Under the pieces are notes generated by a model. It was not told the DNA's origin and did not search any database. It saw only the letters and a list, made by a program, of their open reading frames with translations. A stretch of DNA of 52,293 bases from Pseudomonadota bacterium. GTDB taxonomy: Bacteria; Desulfobacterota; Binatia; UBA12015. The translations under genes were made by a program, and so were the position numbers. Shown here piece by piece: positions 16,986 through 25,786 of the stretch. Location: contig SXLG01000098.1 of assembly GCA_005777805.1 (NCBI GenBank), positions 1 through 52,293 on the forward strand, in the 5' to 3' direction. Positions within the stretch are counted from its first letter, which is position 1. Each line of letters begins with the position of its first letter.

Positions 16986-18233
16986 ATGACCACAGCCACG
17001 CCGACGCCCCGCGCGAACCTGCCGCTTGCCGGAGTGCGCATCCTCGCGATCGAGCAGATGCAGGCCCTGCCCTTCGCGACCCAACTCCTCGCCCACCTGG
17101 GCGCGGACGTCGTCAAGGTCGAGCACCCCGTCACTGGCGATTCCGGCCGCGGTGCTCTACCGGCGGTGCGTGATCCCGACGGCCGCATGGTCGGTGCCAC
17201 CTATCAACGCAACGCGCTCAACAAGCGAAGTATCGCGATCGACATGAAGCACCCCGAGGGGCGCGAACTGATCCGCCGCCTGGCGGCGCACTACGACGTG
17301 CTCGGCGAGAACTTCAAACCCGGCGTGATGAAGCGACTCGGGCTGGCGTGGGAGGATCTGCATCCGCTCCACCCTCGTCTGGTCTACGTGTCGGTCTCGG
17401 GCTTCGGCAATCTCCTGCCCTCGCCCTATGCCTCGTGGCCGGCCTACGCGCCGATCGCCGAGGCGATGGGCGGACTCTACGAATACAAGCGCGCCGAGGG
17501 CGAACCCCCACTGGTCGGGCCCGCCGGCGCGCTCGGCGACATCGGCAGCTCACTCTTCGCCGCGATCGGCATCCTCACCGCACTGCGCGAGCGCGACCGT
17601 ACCGGCAAGGGCCGCTACGTCGACGTTTCCATGTTCGACGCGATGGTGGCCATGGCGGATATCGTGCCGCACTTCTGGTCGCTCGGGCTGCGCGACAAGC
17701 GCCGCACGCCCGGCATCTTCGATGGCTTCGCCGCCGCAGACGGCTACTTCGTGGTCCAGGCTGTGCGCGAACACCACCTCACGATCCTCGCCGATGTGGT
17801 GGGCCATCCCGAATGGCTCGCCGATCCCCGCCTCGCCACCCGCGAGGGCTGGGGAAAGCATCTCGAGGCAGTGATCCGGCCGGCCATCGAAGCCTGGGCG
17901 CGCGACAAGACCAAGCTCGAGGCGGTTCGCCTGCTGGCCGACCGCGGCGTGGCGGCCGGCCCCTGCTTCGACACCGAGGATCTGATCGCCGACCCCCACG
18001 TCGCGAGCCACCACATGCTCTACCGTATCCCGCGCGAAGACACGGATCAGCCGGTCCTGATCGCTGGCAACCCGATCAAGATGTCGGACGTGGTCGAGGC
18101 AGAGCCGACGCGCTGGCCGATGCTCGGCGAGCATACCGATGCGGTCCTCGCGGCCGATCTCGGGCTTGCCCCCGGCGATCTCGAACGCCTGCGCGCGAGT
18201 GGCGCGATCGGCGGCGCCGCGACGGCCAGCTGA
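16986..18233 (+). CDS. CaiB/BaiF family acyl-CoA transferase (second copy)
   Basis: The 415-residue enzyme is related to but distinct from the copy at 14140. It shows G-V-R-I-L-A-I-E-Q, H-L-G-A-D-V-V-K-V-E-H-P, N-K-R-S-I-A-I-D-M-K, the catalytic Asp in A-L-G-D-I-G-S-S-L-F and R-T-G-K-G-R-Y-V-D-V-S-M-F-D. The long C-terminal half holds the interdomain swap typical of the interlocked dimer. ATG 16986 is chosen after AGGAGAC; the frame is open further upstream but overlaps the glycosyltransferase there. It is followed at 122 bp by a NAD-epimerase-like gene. Confidence 0.88.
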   Translation: MTTATPTPRANLPLAGVRILAIEQMQALPFATQLLAHLGADVVKVEHPVTGDSGRGALPAVRDPDGRMVGATYQRNALNKRSIAIDMKHPEGRELIRRLAAHYDVLGENFKPGVMKRLGLAWEDLHPLHPRLVYVSVSGFGNLLPSPYASWPAYAPIAEAMGGLYEYKRAEGEPPLVGPAGALGDIGSSLFAAIGILTALRERDRTGKGRYVDVSMFDAMVAMADIVPHFWSLGLRDKRRTPGIFDGFAAADGYFVVQAVREHHLTILADVVGHPEWLADPRLATREGWGKHLEAVIRPAIEAWARDKTKLEAVRLLADRGVAAGPCFDTEDLIADPHVASHHMLYRIPREDTDQPVLIAGNPIKMSDVVEAEPTRWPMLGEHTDAVLAADLGLAPGDLERLRASGAIGGAATAS

Positions 18234-18355
18234 TCGCCCACCCGCCGGTCCGGAAGTCCGGTCCCACGACCCCCAAACGCCCCATTGCGTCGCCTCCGGC
18301 GGTTGGAGAAAGAGACCGGGATGGCGCGCGCGAGCTGGCGGTCGGGTCTTTTGCG

Positions 18356-19264
18356 ATGACGCGGGCGCTCATCCTGGGCTGCGGTGCGGTCGGCACCCGA
18401 CTGGGGCTGCGGCTCGTGGCGCGCGGCATGACGGTCACCGCAGTGCGGCGCGATCCGACCGGCCTGCCGACCGCGCTCGACGGACGGTGTGCCGACCTCG
18501 TCTCGGGCGAGGGACTCGACGCCCTGCCCTGGGATGCGGATTTTGTCATCTACAGCGCGGCGGCCGACAACTTCAGCGACGAGAGCTATCGCCGCACTTA
18601 CGTCGAGGGCCTGACCCAGGCGGTCGGGCGCATCGAGCGCGCGGCCGCGAGCCGTGGGCGGCCGCCCCGGCTGGTCGTCTTCACGTCCAGCACCGCTGTC
18701 TGGGGGCGCACCGACGGCGCGTGGGTAAACGAGGAGACCGCCACCGACGCCAGCGAGTTCTCGGGCCGGCGCCTGCTCGAAGCTGAACAGATCCTGCTCT
18801 CGACCACCCTGCCGGCCTGTGTCGTGCGCTTTGCGGGCATCTACGGCAAGGGGCCCGGCCGCCTGGTCGAGAGCGTACGCGACACGAGTGCCACCCGTCC
18901 CGACGGGCCGCCGCGGTACGGCAATCGCATGCACGTCGAGGATTGCGCGGGTGTGCTCGAGCATCTGTGCACGCTCCCCGAGGCGCACGGGGTATGGATC
19001 GCGGCCGACGACGACCCCGCCGATCTCGGTGAAGTGCTCGACTGGCTTGCCGGTCGCCTCGGTGTCCCACCGCCACCGCGGATCACGCCGTCCACAGCGT
19101 CGGGCGATCCCTACGGCGCGCGCCGTGCCCGCACCAACAAGCGCTGCTCGAATCGCAAACTGCGCGCTTCTGGATACTCACTGCGCTACCCGACCTTCCG
19201 CGAGGGTTACGGAGAACTCCTCGGGCCGCCTGGAGGGGCGGCCTCACCCGCCCGGTCGGCCTAG
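18356..19264 (+). CDS. NAD(P)-dependent epimerase-like atypical SDR
   Basis: The 302-residue protein opens with L-I-L-G-C-G-A-V-G-T-R-L-G (G-x-G-x-x-G type, YeeZ-like variant). It has T-S-S-T-A-V-W-G as the Ser/Thr segment and R-F-A-G-I-Y-G-K-G-P-G-R. A canonical Y-x-x-x-K is not seen at the expected place, as in other atypical SDRs that bind but may not oxidise sugars. It probably acts in the cytoplasm on a nucleotide sugar or as a sensor protein. ATG 18356 has no obvious Shine-Dalgarno. Confidence 0.75.
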   Translation: MTRALILGCGAVGTRLGLRLVARGMTVTAVRRDPTGLPTALDGRCADLVSGEGLDALPWDADFVIYSAAADNFSDESYRRTYVEGLTQAVGRIERAAASRGRPPRLVVFTSSTAVWGRTDGAWVNEETATDASEFSGRRLLEAEQILLSTTLPACVVRFAGIYGKGPGRLVESVRDTSATRPDGPPRYGNRMHVEDCAGVLEHLCTLPEAHGVWIAADDDPADLGEVLDWLAGRLGVPPPPRITPSTASGDPYGARRARTNKRCSNRKLRASGYSLRYPTFREGYGELLGPPGGAASPARSA

Positions 19265-19507
19265 ACGAGACCGGAACTCGCCCTGCACAGCGACCAGCCT
19301 GCGCATCGGACGCGGACTCCGACGCCTGATCGACGAGAGTTCGGGGAGAATCGTCGGGGTCGCACGCTCGCAAGGAACGACCGGAACCGCGCGCCGCCAC
19401 GCAAAGGCGTCCGAGCGTGGGCGGCTCTCGCACGCCGCCTCCCGCATGCGAGCCGGTCGAACAGAGACGCCTCGCATCGCGGAGGCGGCACACCTATCGT
19501 CGAGGCC

Positions 19508-21052
19508 GTGCCCGGTTTCGCCTACACCACGTGGGACACCCTGCTCGCCGCCGTCGTCACGCCCGAGGGCAAGGTGGACTACGACAGGCTGCTCGACGAA
19601 CGAGCCTTGCTCGAGCGCTTCATCGAGCAACTCGCCGCGGCCAGCCCCGACAGTCGGCCCGAACTCTTCGCGGGACACGACGACACGCTCGCCTACTGGC
19701 TCAACGCCTACAACGCCTTCACGCTGCACGCGATCGCCGCCGAGTATCCGATCACCTCGGTGTGGAAGACGCGCGAGGGTCGCTTCTTCGGGCTGCGCAA
19801 CCACGACGCCGGGGGCGAGCGGCTCAGCCTCGACGACATCGAGCACGAGATTCTGCGGCAGGGCTTCGCCGACCCGCGCATTCATTTTGCCATCAACTGC
19901 GGCTCGGCCGGCTGCCCGCCGCTGCATCCCGACGCCTTCCGCGGCGAGGGGCTCGGCGAAACGCTGCGGCGCGCCAGCGAAGCCTTCCTCGCCAGCGAAT
20001 GGAATTGCCGCTTCGACCATCCCTCCCGCCGGGTTCACGTCTCGCGCATCTTCCGCATGTACGGCGAGGATTTCGCGGGCGCGACGGGTACCCGCGAGGA
20101 CTACCGCCGTGGCGTGCTGCGCTTCGTGGCCGAACACACCGCCATCGATCCAGCGGCGATCGCCGACTACGAGGTGGTGTACAACACCTACGACTGGGGC
20201 CTGAACGACAGCCATCGCGAAGCGACAATCGGCCCGATCACCTTCCACGAACCGAGCGAGCGCTTCTCGGCCGGCGACGACGAGCTGCGCGAACTCCACC
20301 TCTACGAGGGGAGCTTCTGCAATCGTGCCTGTTCGTGGTGCACGATCAACGGCTCACCGCAGGGTTGGTACGAGCCTTACTCGCCGGCCCTTCTCGACCG
20401 GGCGCTCGCCACGTTGGCCATGGATGGCAATCTCAAGTTCTATGGCGGCGAGCCGACCCTGCACACGCCAGAAATCGTCGCGGCGATTGCCCACGTCCGT
20501 GCCCGCGGCTTCCGCGGATTGATCACGGTGTTCTCCAACGGCATCCAGGCCGACAAGCTCGTCCGGATCCTCGAGGCCGACGACCACAGCGAGGCCGTGC
20601 TGAACTACTCGATCTTCCACGGCCGCGACGCCGAGGCGCTCCCGGCCCACGCGCGTGCCCGGCTCGAAGATTGGGCGCGGGCTCATCCCGGACGCCTCTT
20701 CAAGGGTTACAAGGTCCTCTTCCATGCCGGTGCCGGCGCCGGCATGAGGTTCGAGCGCGACCGCGAGGCGGACTTCCACGGCCTCGGCACCGGCTGCGTA
20801 CGCTGCTTCCCGGTCCTGACCACGCGCGGCCGTTTCCACGCTTGTCCGTTTGCGGTCGAGATCGATGCGCCGCATCTCGATCTCGGCCCCGCGAGCAGCG
20901 AACCGGGCGCTGTCTATCCGGCCTACCGCCGCTTCCTCGACTGGGTCGACGAGGTTCTCGACCCGGCGGCGCGAGCACGCGGTATCTCGAGCTGCGAGAT
21001 GTGCCACGGCCACCTCGCCGAGCTGCCGCCGCCGCAGACAGTCCAGCGCTGA
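19508..21052 (+). CDS. DUF547-radical SAM fusion protein with SPASM-like cysteines
   Basis: The 514-residue protein joins two domains. Residues 1-240 are DUF547: Y-W-L-N-A-Y-N-A-F-T-L-H-A-I (63-76) and N-C-G-S-A-G-C-P-P-L-H (130-140), near full length. Residues 255-500 are a radical SAM domain: C-x3-C-x2-C at Cys271, Cys275, Cys278 (C-N-R-A-C-S-W-C), then K-F-Y-G-G-E-P (310-316) for SAM binding. Further cysteines C430-x2-C433-x12-C446 and C496-x2-C499 look like an auxiliary cluster, as in SPASM/twitch maturases. The start is GTG 19508. The substrate is unknown; no obvious precursor peptide lies adjacent. Confidence 0.8.
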   Translation: MPGFAYTTWDTLLAAVVTPEGKVDYDRLLDERALLERFIEQLAAASPDSRPELFAGHDDTLAYWLNAYNAFTLHAIAAEYPITSVWKTREGRFFGLRNHDAGGERLSLDDIEHEILRQGFADPRIHFAINCGSAGCPPLHPDAFRGEGLGETLRRASEAFLASEWNCRFDHPSRRVHVSRIFRMYGEDFAGATGTREDYRRGVLRFVAEHTAIDPAAIADYEVVYNTYDWGLNDSHREATIGPITFHEPSERFSAGDDELRELHLYEGSFCNRACSWCTINGSPQGWYEPYSPALLDRALATLAMDGNLKFYGGEPTLHTPEIVAAIAHVRARGFRGLITVFSNGIQADKLVRILEADDHSEAVLNYSIFHGRDAEALPAHARARLEDWARAHPGRLFKGYKVLFHAGAGAGMRFERDREADFHGLGTGCVRCFPVLTTRGRFHACPFAVEIDAPHLDLGPASSEPGAVYPAYRRFLDWVDEVLDPAARARGISSCEMCHGHLAELPPPQTVQR

Positions 21053-21231
21053 CGGGCGCTCGGGAGAGACTCGCCGGCCACGCCACCGACGGCACCGGCC
21101 CGGGGGCGCGATGCCCGTGCTGTACGCCGACACCGCAGGCGCGGAGGGAGTCGAACGGCTGGTCCCGCCCATGGAATCGGTGCACCCACCACGCGACTGG
21201 GCGGCTGCGCGGCGGGGCGATCGGAGCGGGA

Positions 21232-21678
21232 TCAGAAGGGCGACATCACGAGCCGGCGGCGCTCGACCGAACGCGCGAGTTCCGCCCAGAGGCGATCCTC
21301 GAAGGCCCGGGCTGCCCCGCCAGCGAGATCCTCCACTGCGGCGTGCAAGCGGATCAGCCCGCGCCGCAGCCGATCGTTGGCGGCCTGCAGGGCCGTGATC
21401 CGCAGCCCGGGGTCGATTTCTGCTGCGAGCACTTGCAGATCCGTGGCCACCTCTCCTGCGCCGAGAAGATCGGCGCCCGCGCCGAGCAACTCGCGCAGCG
21501 CACGATTCTCCTCAACCAGGCGCTCGACGAGCCGATCGATGTCCTCGCCCGCCATCAGCAGCAGCACGCCGAGGAGCAGCGCACTGCTGCGCTGGTAGTC
21601 GGTCTCGAGCGCGATCGCCTGTCCCGTGATGAGGCTGCCGCCGAAGGTCTGGACGAAGCGCAGCACGTCGACACTCAC
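21232..21678 (-). CDS. Small hypothetical protein coupled to an APH-like kinase
   Basis: The 148-residue acidic helical protein is read from GTG 21678 (S-V-D-V-L-R-F-V-Q-T-F), whose GTGA overlaps the TGA of the upstream phosphotransferase. This is the best evidence for the start; ATG 21840 is far upstream inside the kinase gene. It has a short hydrophobic run (S-A-L-L-L-G-V-L-L-L-M-A) and heptad-like Leu spacing, suggesting helices and possibly a coiled coil. No signal peptide or known motif is seen. Translational coupling implies a partner or regulator of the kinase. Confidence 0.6.
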   Translation of the reverse strand: MSVDVLRFVQTFGGSLITGQAIALETDYQRSSALLLGVLLLMAGEDIDRLVERLVEENRALRELLGAGADLLGAGEVATDLQVLAAEIDPGLRITALQAANDRLRRGLIRLHAAVEDLAGGAARAFEDRLWAELARSVERRRLVMSPF

Positions 21679-22706
21679 GAGGCGAGCCTCCCCATGAGCC
21701 GCAGCGCGCCACGATCCTGGCTCACACCCACCGCCCAGGCGGAGAAGGCATTGACCGGATCCTTGTTGGTCCCTTCGAGGAACTCGCGCCCAGCCGATAC
21801 CCAGATGGCCTGGCCCTTCACGCAAGCGAAGAGTTCCCACCAGGCGAGTGCGGCGCGATCGGCGCGTTCGCCGCGGGCATCCTCCCAGACCGCGATCGCC
21901 TCCTCGCGCAGCAGGAGCCCACCCGAGCGTCCGTCGCGCGCAAACTCCCAGACAGGGTTCAGACTCCAGGCGAGGTCTTCGAGCGGGTCGCCCAGATGGG
22001 CCATCTCCCAGTCGAGGATCGCGTGGATCGTGCCGGCACGGTCGAAGAGAAAATTTCCGGTGCGGAAGTCGCCGTGCACCACCGCGACACGGGCCGGCGC
22101 AGCGGGCGGGTTGCGGCGCAGGCGGCGGATCAAGGCGCGCGCAATCGGCTGCGGCGTGCGTTCGTCCTCGTCAAGAACGCCCTCCCAGTAATCGAGTTCG
22201 CGCCGCCAGCAGCTGCCCGGATCGACCGCGGGGAGGACTTCGGTCAAGCCGAGCTTCCCTGGATCAGCGCTGGCGATCGTGGCCAGGATGCTCCACTTCC
22301 TGCGCCCGAGCGCCTGGGCATGATCGGAGCAGGGCGGCGTAACCAGGACTTGCGGGCTCGACTCGAAACCTTCGATCTGCTCCATCACGAAGAAAGGCCG
22401 GTCGAGCCATTGCGGATCGGATTCGAGCCAGAGCGGCTCGGGAACCGGCACGTCGCTGCCGTGGAAAGCGCGGTAGGCCGCGTATTCGACCCGCCGGTCG
22501 GTCTCGATCAGACTGCCGACCGGATCACGCCGCAGGATCAACGGCCGGCGGCGGCGTTGACCGTCCTCGACCCACTCGAGGGCTAACCGCCAGGTCTCGC
22601 GCGACGCGCCGCCATGGATGCGCGCGAGGCCCTCGACTCGTAGGTCCCGGGCGGCGGGCATCTGCTGGCCGGCCCAGAGAACAAACCTTCGCGCGAGATC
22701 TTCCAT
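21675..22706 (-). CDS. APH-family phosphotransferase (acyl-CoA dehydrogenase-associated type)
   Basis: About 343 residues with the kinase fold of aminoglycoside phosphotransferases: I-H-G-G-A-S-R-E-T-W in the nucleotide loop, the Brenner motif V-V-H-G-D-F-R-T-G-N-F-L-F-D, then I-L-D-W-E-M-A-H-L-G-D-P-L-E-D-L. The G-D-P-L-E-D-L type and the acyl-CoA-rich neighbourhood are closer to APH-like proteins of fatty-acid loci (FadE36/ACAD10-like) than to resistance kinases, so no drug role is implied. ATG 22706 is preferred over GTG 22748. Its TGA overlaps the GTG of the next gene. Confidence 0.8.
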   Translation of the reverse strand: MEDLARRFVLWAGQQMPAARDLRVEGLARIHGGASRETWRLALEWVEDGQRRRRPLILRRDPVGSLIETDRRVEYAAYRAFHGSDVPVPEPLWLESDPQWLDRPFFVMEQIEGFESSPQVLVTPPCSDHAQALGRRKWSILATIASADPGKLGLTEVLPAVDPGSCWRRELDYWEGVLDEDERTPQPIARALIRRLRRNPPAAPARVAVVHGDFRTGNFLFDRAGTIHAILDWEMAHLGDPLEDLAWSLNPVWEFARDGRSGGLLLREEAIAVWEDARGERADRAALAWWELFACVKGQAIWVSAGREFLEGTNKDPVNAFSAWAVGVSQDRGALRLMGRLAS

Positions 22707-22830
22707 CGCGCGAACCACTTCCACCCGAAGCGCGCCGGCGCAAGCCACCTCGCGCCGGCACCGCCGAAGGTCGCCGGCTCACGCGCGCAGGGACGCGCCC
22801 GCGGCGCACCGAGTGCATGCCCCGGCGGCC

Positions 22831-23039
22831 GATCGGTGTCGCCGCACCACTCGCAGTCGCAGTCCGTGCCTGCCCCGACACCAAATGGAGCGTGCAGCCG
22901 CCGATTGTTGTCGCCGCGTCCTCGCAGTCGCAACGCGTGCCTACCGCGACACTGAGCGCAGCGTGCAGCCACTGATCGGTGACGCCGCATCCTCGCAATC
23001 GCAGGGCGTGCCTGCCGCGACACCGTGGTCGCGGTTCGC
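22831..23039. repeat. Three tandem copies of a 71-72 bp repeat
   Basis: Units start at 22831, 22903 and 22974 (steps 72 and 71). All begin GAT then T-C/T-G-G-T, and contain T-C-G-C-A-(G/A)-T-C-G-C-A and C-G-T-G-C-C-T-(G/A)-C-C. A weaker earlier copy may begin near 22771. The 366-bp gap between the kinase and the LLM gene (22707-23072) is occupied mainly by this array. No gene is visible in it. Confidence 0.75.
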
Positions 23040-23072
23040 ATGGACGGCTCTGCCTCTGCTAGCCCGTGCCGC

Positions 23073-24017
23073 ATGAGCGATCCTCTCGTGCTGCGCGACA
23101 CGATCGAACTGGGTGCGGTCCTGACAGCCCAGGAGCCGGCCCAGGTGCGCGGCTTCGCGCGTGATCTCGAGGGCGCTGGCTTCGACTCGATCTGGGTCGG
23201 CGACCACATCTCGTTCCACGTCCCGATCCTCGAGTCGCTCACGCTGCTCTCGCATGTCGCCGCGGTGACCGAGCGCGTGACGCTCGGCACCAGCGTCTAC
23301 CTGCTGCCGCTCCGCCACCCGACCACGACGGCGAAGGTAGCGGCCACGGTCGATCACCTCTCGGGCGGTCGCTTGCGACTGGGCGTCGGTGTCGGCGGCG
23401 AGTTCCCGCCCGAGTTCGAGGCCGCAGGCGTGCCGGTGACCGAACGTGGATCGCGCGCCAACGAGGCAATCGCGGTCCTACGCAAACTTTGGTCTGGAGA
23501 ACGAGTCGCACACGAGGGCCGTCACTTCCGCTTCGGGCCGGTGCAGATCGCGCCGCCGCCGGCGCGCGCGGGCGGGCCGCCCATCCTCGTGGGTGGCCGC
23601 AAGGCACCCGCCTTCCGCCGCGCCGGCCGCCTCGGTGACGGCTACATCTCGCATATGTGCTCGCCCGAGATGTACCGCCAGAATCTCGACGAGATTCGCT
23701 CACAGGCCACCGCGGCGGGCCGGCACGATGTGCCCTTCGACACGCTCGCCTTCGTGTTCACCATCCTCGGCGACGACTACACGGCTTGCCACAAGCAGGC
23801 TGCGGATTTGTTGCAGATGATCTACGCCCGCCCCTTCGAGGAAGCTGCCCGCAAATACTGCTTGCTCGGCCGTCCGGCCGATTGCCTCGAGCAGATGCGC
23901 CGCTTCGTCGACGCCGGCTGCCGCGGCTTCATCCTCTCACCACTGATGTCGCCCGACGAGTTCCTGGCCCGCTCCCGCGAAGAGTTGCTGCCCGCGTTGC
24001 GCAACTTCCGGCCCTGA
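23073..24017 (+). CDS. LLM-class, probably F420-dependent, oxidoreductase
   Basis: The 314-residue luciferase-like (TIM-barrel) protein has G-A-G-F-D-S-I-W-V-G-D-H-I, T-L-G-T-S-V-Y-L-L-P-L-R-H-P, D-H-L-S-G-G-R-L-R-L-G-V-G-V-G and F-R-F-G-P-V-Q. That pattern is the N5,N10-methylene-H4MPT-reductase-like F420 group rather than FMN luciferases, though the cofactor is not provable by eye. It likely reduces or hydroxylates an unsaturated, perhaps steroid-like, substrate in the cytoplasm. The start ATG 23073 has no Shine-Dalgarno. Its last codons (P-A-L-R-N-F-R-P) are partly duplicated just downstream. Confidence 0.8.
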   Translation: MSDPLVLRDTIELGAVLTAQEPAQVRGFARDLEGAGFDSIWVGDHISFHVPILESLTLLSHVAAVTERVTLGTSVYLLPLRHPTTTAKVAATVDHLSGGRLRLGVGVGGEFPPEFEAAGVPVTERGSRANEAIAVLRKLWSGERVAHEGRHFRFGPVQIAPPPARAGGPPILVGGRKAPAFRRAGRLGDGYISHMCSPEMYRQNLDEIRSQATAAGRHDVPFDTLAFVFTILGDDYTACHKQAADLLQMIYARPFEEAARKYCLLGRPADCLEQMRRFVDAGCRGFILSPLMSPDEFLARSREELLPALRNFRP

Positions 24018-24097
24018 GGCGATCCCCTCGGCCGCGTGCGGAGTACGCAGGCTCCGCACGGTCGCGGCCCGCGCTGCGCGACTTCCGCTCCTGGGAC
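23991..24097. repeat. Partial duplication of the LLM gene 3' end, 77 bp step
   Basis: About 28 bases at 23991-24018 (CCCGCGTTGCGCAACTTCC...) recur at 24068-24095 (CCCGCGCTGCGCGACTTCC...) with roughly five mismatches. The second copy would encode P-A-L-R-D-F-R. This is a non-coding echo of the gene end. Confidence 0.55.
24035..24060 (+). terminator. Hairpin after the LLM oxidoreductase gene
   Basis: CGTGCGGAG (24035-24043) and CTCCGCACG (24052-24060) form a perfect 9-bp stem with an 8-base loop, 17 bases past the gene's TGA. No T run follows, so it is a stem-loop with likely but unproven terminator role. Confidence 0.45.
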
Positions 24098-24190
24098 GGC
24101 CCGTCAGGAGTTCCCCGCAGCGCCTCGCGCCGATGCCGCCCGCGGCTGCGTCGCCGTGCGAGAACTTCTCGGCTATCCTCGTCGCGTTCC

Positions 24191-25582
24191 ATGTCGACCG
24201 CCGCTCAGGAGCCGACGCCGGCCGGGGCCGGTGTGGCTCGAGCCTCCGGATCTGGAGGGATGCCGTGGCCAGCCCGTGCACTCCTCCTCCTCGCCGCAAG
24301 CGCCCTCCTCTTCGAGGCTCTGGCCGCCGCTTTCTGCATGATCGTGCTCGGCGCGGGCTACCACGCGGCGCTCGAACAACGGCAGCGCTTCCTGGCGAAC
24401 CTGACGGGAGACATGCCGGCACCGGAAACCGTTCCGATGGCTGCGGCTCCGCACCGTCGCTTCGTCGAGATGACGGCGCGCCAGCGCCGCGAGTTGCATC
24501 CTTTCTTTGGTTACACACTCTTCCGCGACGCCGACGGTGCCAACAACCACGGCTTTCCCACTCGCCATCCCTATCCCCATATCAAGCAGAGTGATGAATA
24601 CGTCATCGGGATCTTCGGCGGCTCCGTCGCGCAGCAGGTGGTGCAGAACCCCGAAGCGCTGCGTAGGCGCCTCACTCCGGCCCTGCGACAGGCGGGCGCC
24701 CAACGCCTCACCTTCCTGCCCTTCGCGATGGGCGGCTGGCGCCAGCCGCAGAGCACGTTTGCTCTGCTCTACTACCTCGACTCGCTCGATCTCGTGATCT
24801 TCCTCGACGGCTTCAACGAGGTCGTGCATCTCGCGCCCGATGAGCTGGCGCAGCATCCGACGCGCTTTCCCTTCGCCGAGGTGTATTCGCCGCTGATTGC
24901 CGCCGGCGACTCGCCCTATGCTGCGGCCGCGGCCGGCCGGCTCGAACTCGCCACACACGCAATCGCGTGGACCACGCGACTCTCGGACCAGCTGCCCCTG
25001 CGCTACAGCCTGGGCGCGCACCTGGTGTGGCGGACGATCACCGCGCAGTACACGCGCTACGCCAACGAAGTCCGGGCCGAGATCGAGCGTCTCTCGGCGC
25101 AGGATTGGCGCGGCATCGAAGCGCCCCTCGGTGACGCGACCGCCCGCGCCGCCGATTACCTCCGCTTCTATTCCCGCCTGACGCGCGAGGCGGCACAGGC
25201 AGCGGCCGCTTCGAACAAGCCCTTCTTCCATTTCGTCCAGCCCAACCAGTACGTCCACGGTGCTAAACCGCTGAGCGACATCGAGCGCGACGAGTACACG
25301 GCGAAACCCTGGGCCGGGGTGGTCACGCCCGCCTATGCACGGTTGGCGCAGCTCGTGGCCGAGCTGCGCGCCAGGGGCGTCCGCTCCACCTATCTCGGGC
25401 GCCTCTTCGAGCACACCCGAGAGACCGTCTACAGCGACGACTGCTGCCACCTGAATCCACTCGGTCTGGCCCGCCTCGAAGAGGCCATGGCCGACGAGAT
25501 CCTCGCCTCTGGCCTCCTCCCGGGACAAGCCCCCGCCCCGCAGGTCCCGCCGAGCGCGTCCCCGCCCGACGCGACTCGCTGA
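24191..25582 (+). CDS. Membrane-anchored SGNH/GDSL-like protein
   Basis: The 463-residue protein has a short soluble N-terminus, one transmembrane segment (about 28-55) and a large outside domain. The latter reads I-G-I-F-G-G-S-V-A-Q-Q as a GDSL block I, and D-D-C-C-H-L-N-P-L-G near the end, matching the Asp-x-x-His block V of SGNH hydrolases. Acyl- or deacetylase-type activity on an envelope polymer is plausible. The C-terminal tail is Pro/Ala-rich. The frame is open far upstream, but ATG 24191 is where coding-like sequence begins. It is convergent with the ligase at 25782. Confidence 0.65.
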   Translation: MSTAAQEPTPAGAGVARASGSGGMPWPARALLLLAASALLFEALAAAFCMIVLGAGYHAALEQRQRFLANLTGDMPAPETVPMAAAPHRRFVEMTARQRRELHPFFGYTLFRDADGANNHGFPTRHPYPHIKQSDEYVIGIFGGSVAQQVVQNPEALRRRLTPALRQAGAQRLTFLPFAMGGWRQPQSTFALLYYLDSLDLVIFLDGFNEVVHLAPDELAQHPTRFPFAEVYSPLIAAGDSPYAAAAAGRLELATHAIAWTTRLSDQLPLRYSLGAHLVWRTITAQYTRYANEVRAEIERLSAQDWRGIEAPLGDATARAADYLRFYSRLTREAAQAAAASNKPFFHFVQPNQYVHGAKPLSDIERDEYTAKPWAGVVTPAYARLAQLVAELRARGVRSTYLGRLFEHTRETVYSDDCCHLNPLGLARLEEAMADEILASGLLPGQAPAPQVPPSASPPDATR

Positions 25583-25687
25583 GCAAGGCTGAGGCACACC
25601 CGTCGCGCCTCGGGGTAGAGAGTACGACGTCTTCGCGTTCTCCCCTCGCTCGTCGCCGGCAAAAGCCGCGGTGACGGGCGCCCGGCA

Positions 25688-25786
25688 CTAGCCGAACCTC
25701 CGCAGTTGCGAGGGTGGAGTGCCCCCCCGTCGAAGAACGCCCGGAGCCCTTCCTTCGGCTGGTCGAACTGCGATAATCTGGCTAGA
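25688..25786. repeat. Imperfect inverted repeat pair, about 100 bp apart
   Basis: CTAGCC...CGCAGTT at 25688-25707 recurs in reverse-complement at about 25764-25786, 15 of 24 bases matching. It lies in the 199-bp gap between convergent genes and could be a small mobile-element remnant or a chance palindrome. Confidence 0.25.

Noticed and set aside
21675-22706. Aminoglycoside resistance gene
   Set aside because: The motif type and acyl-CoA context match APH-like housekeeping or lipid-linked kinases; no evidence for drug modification.
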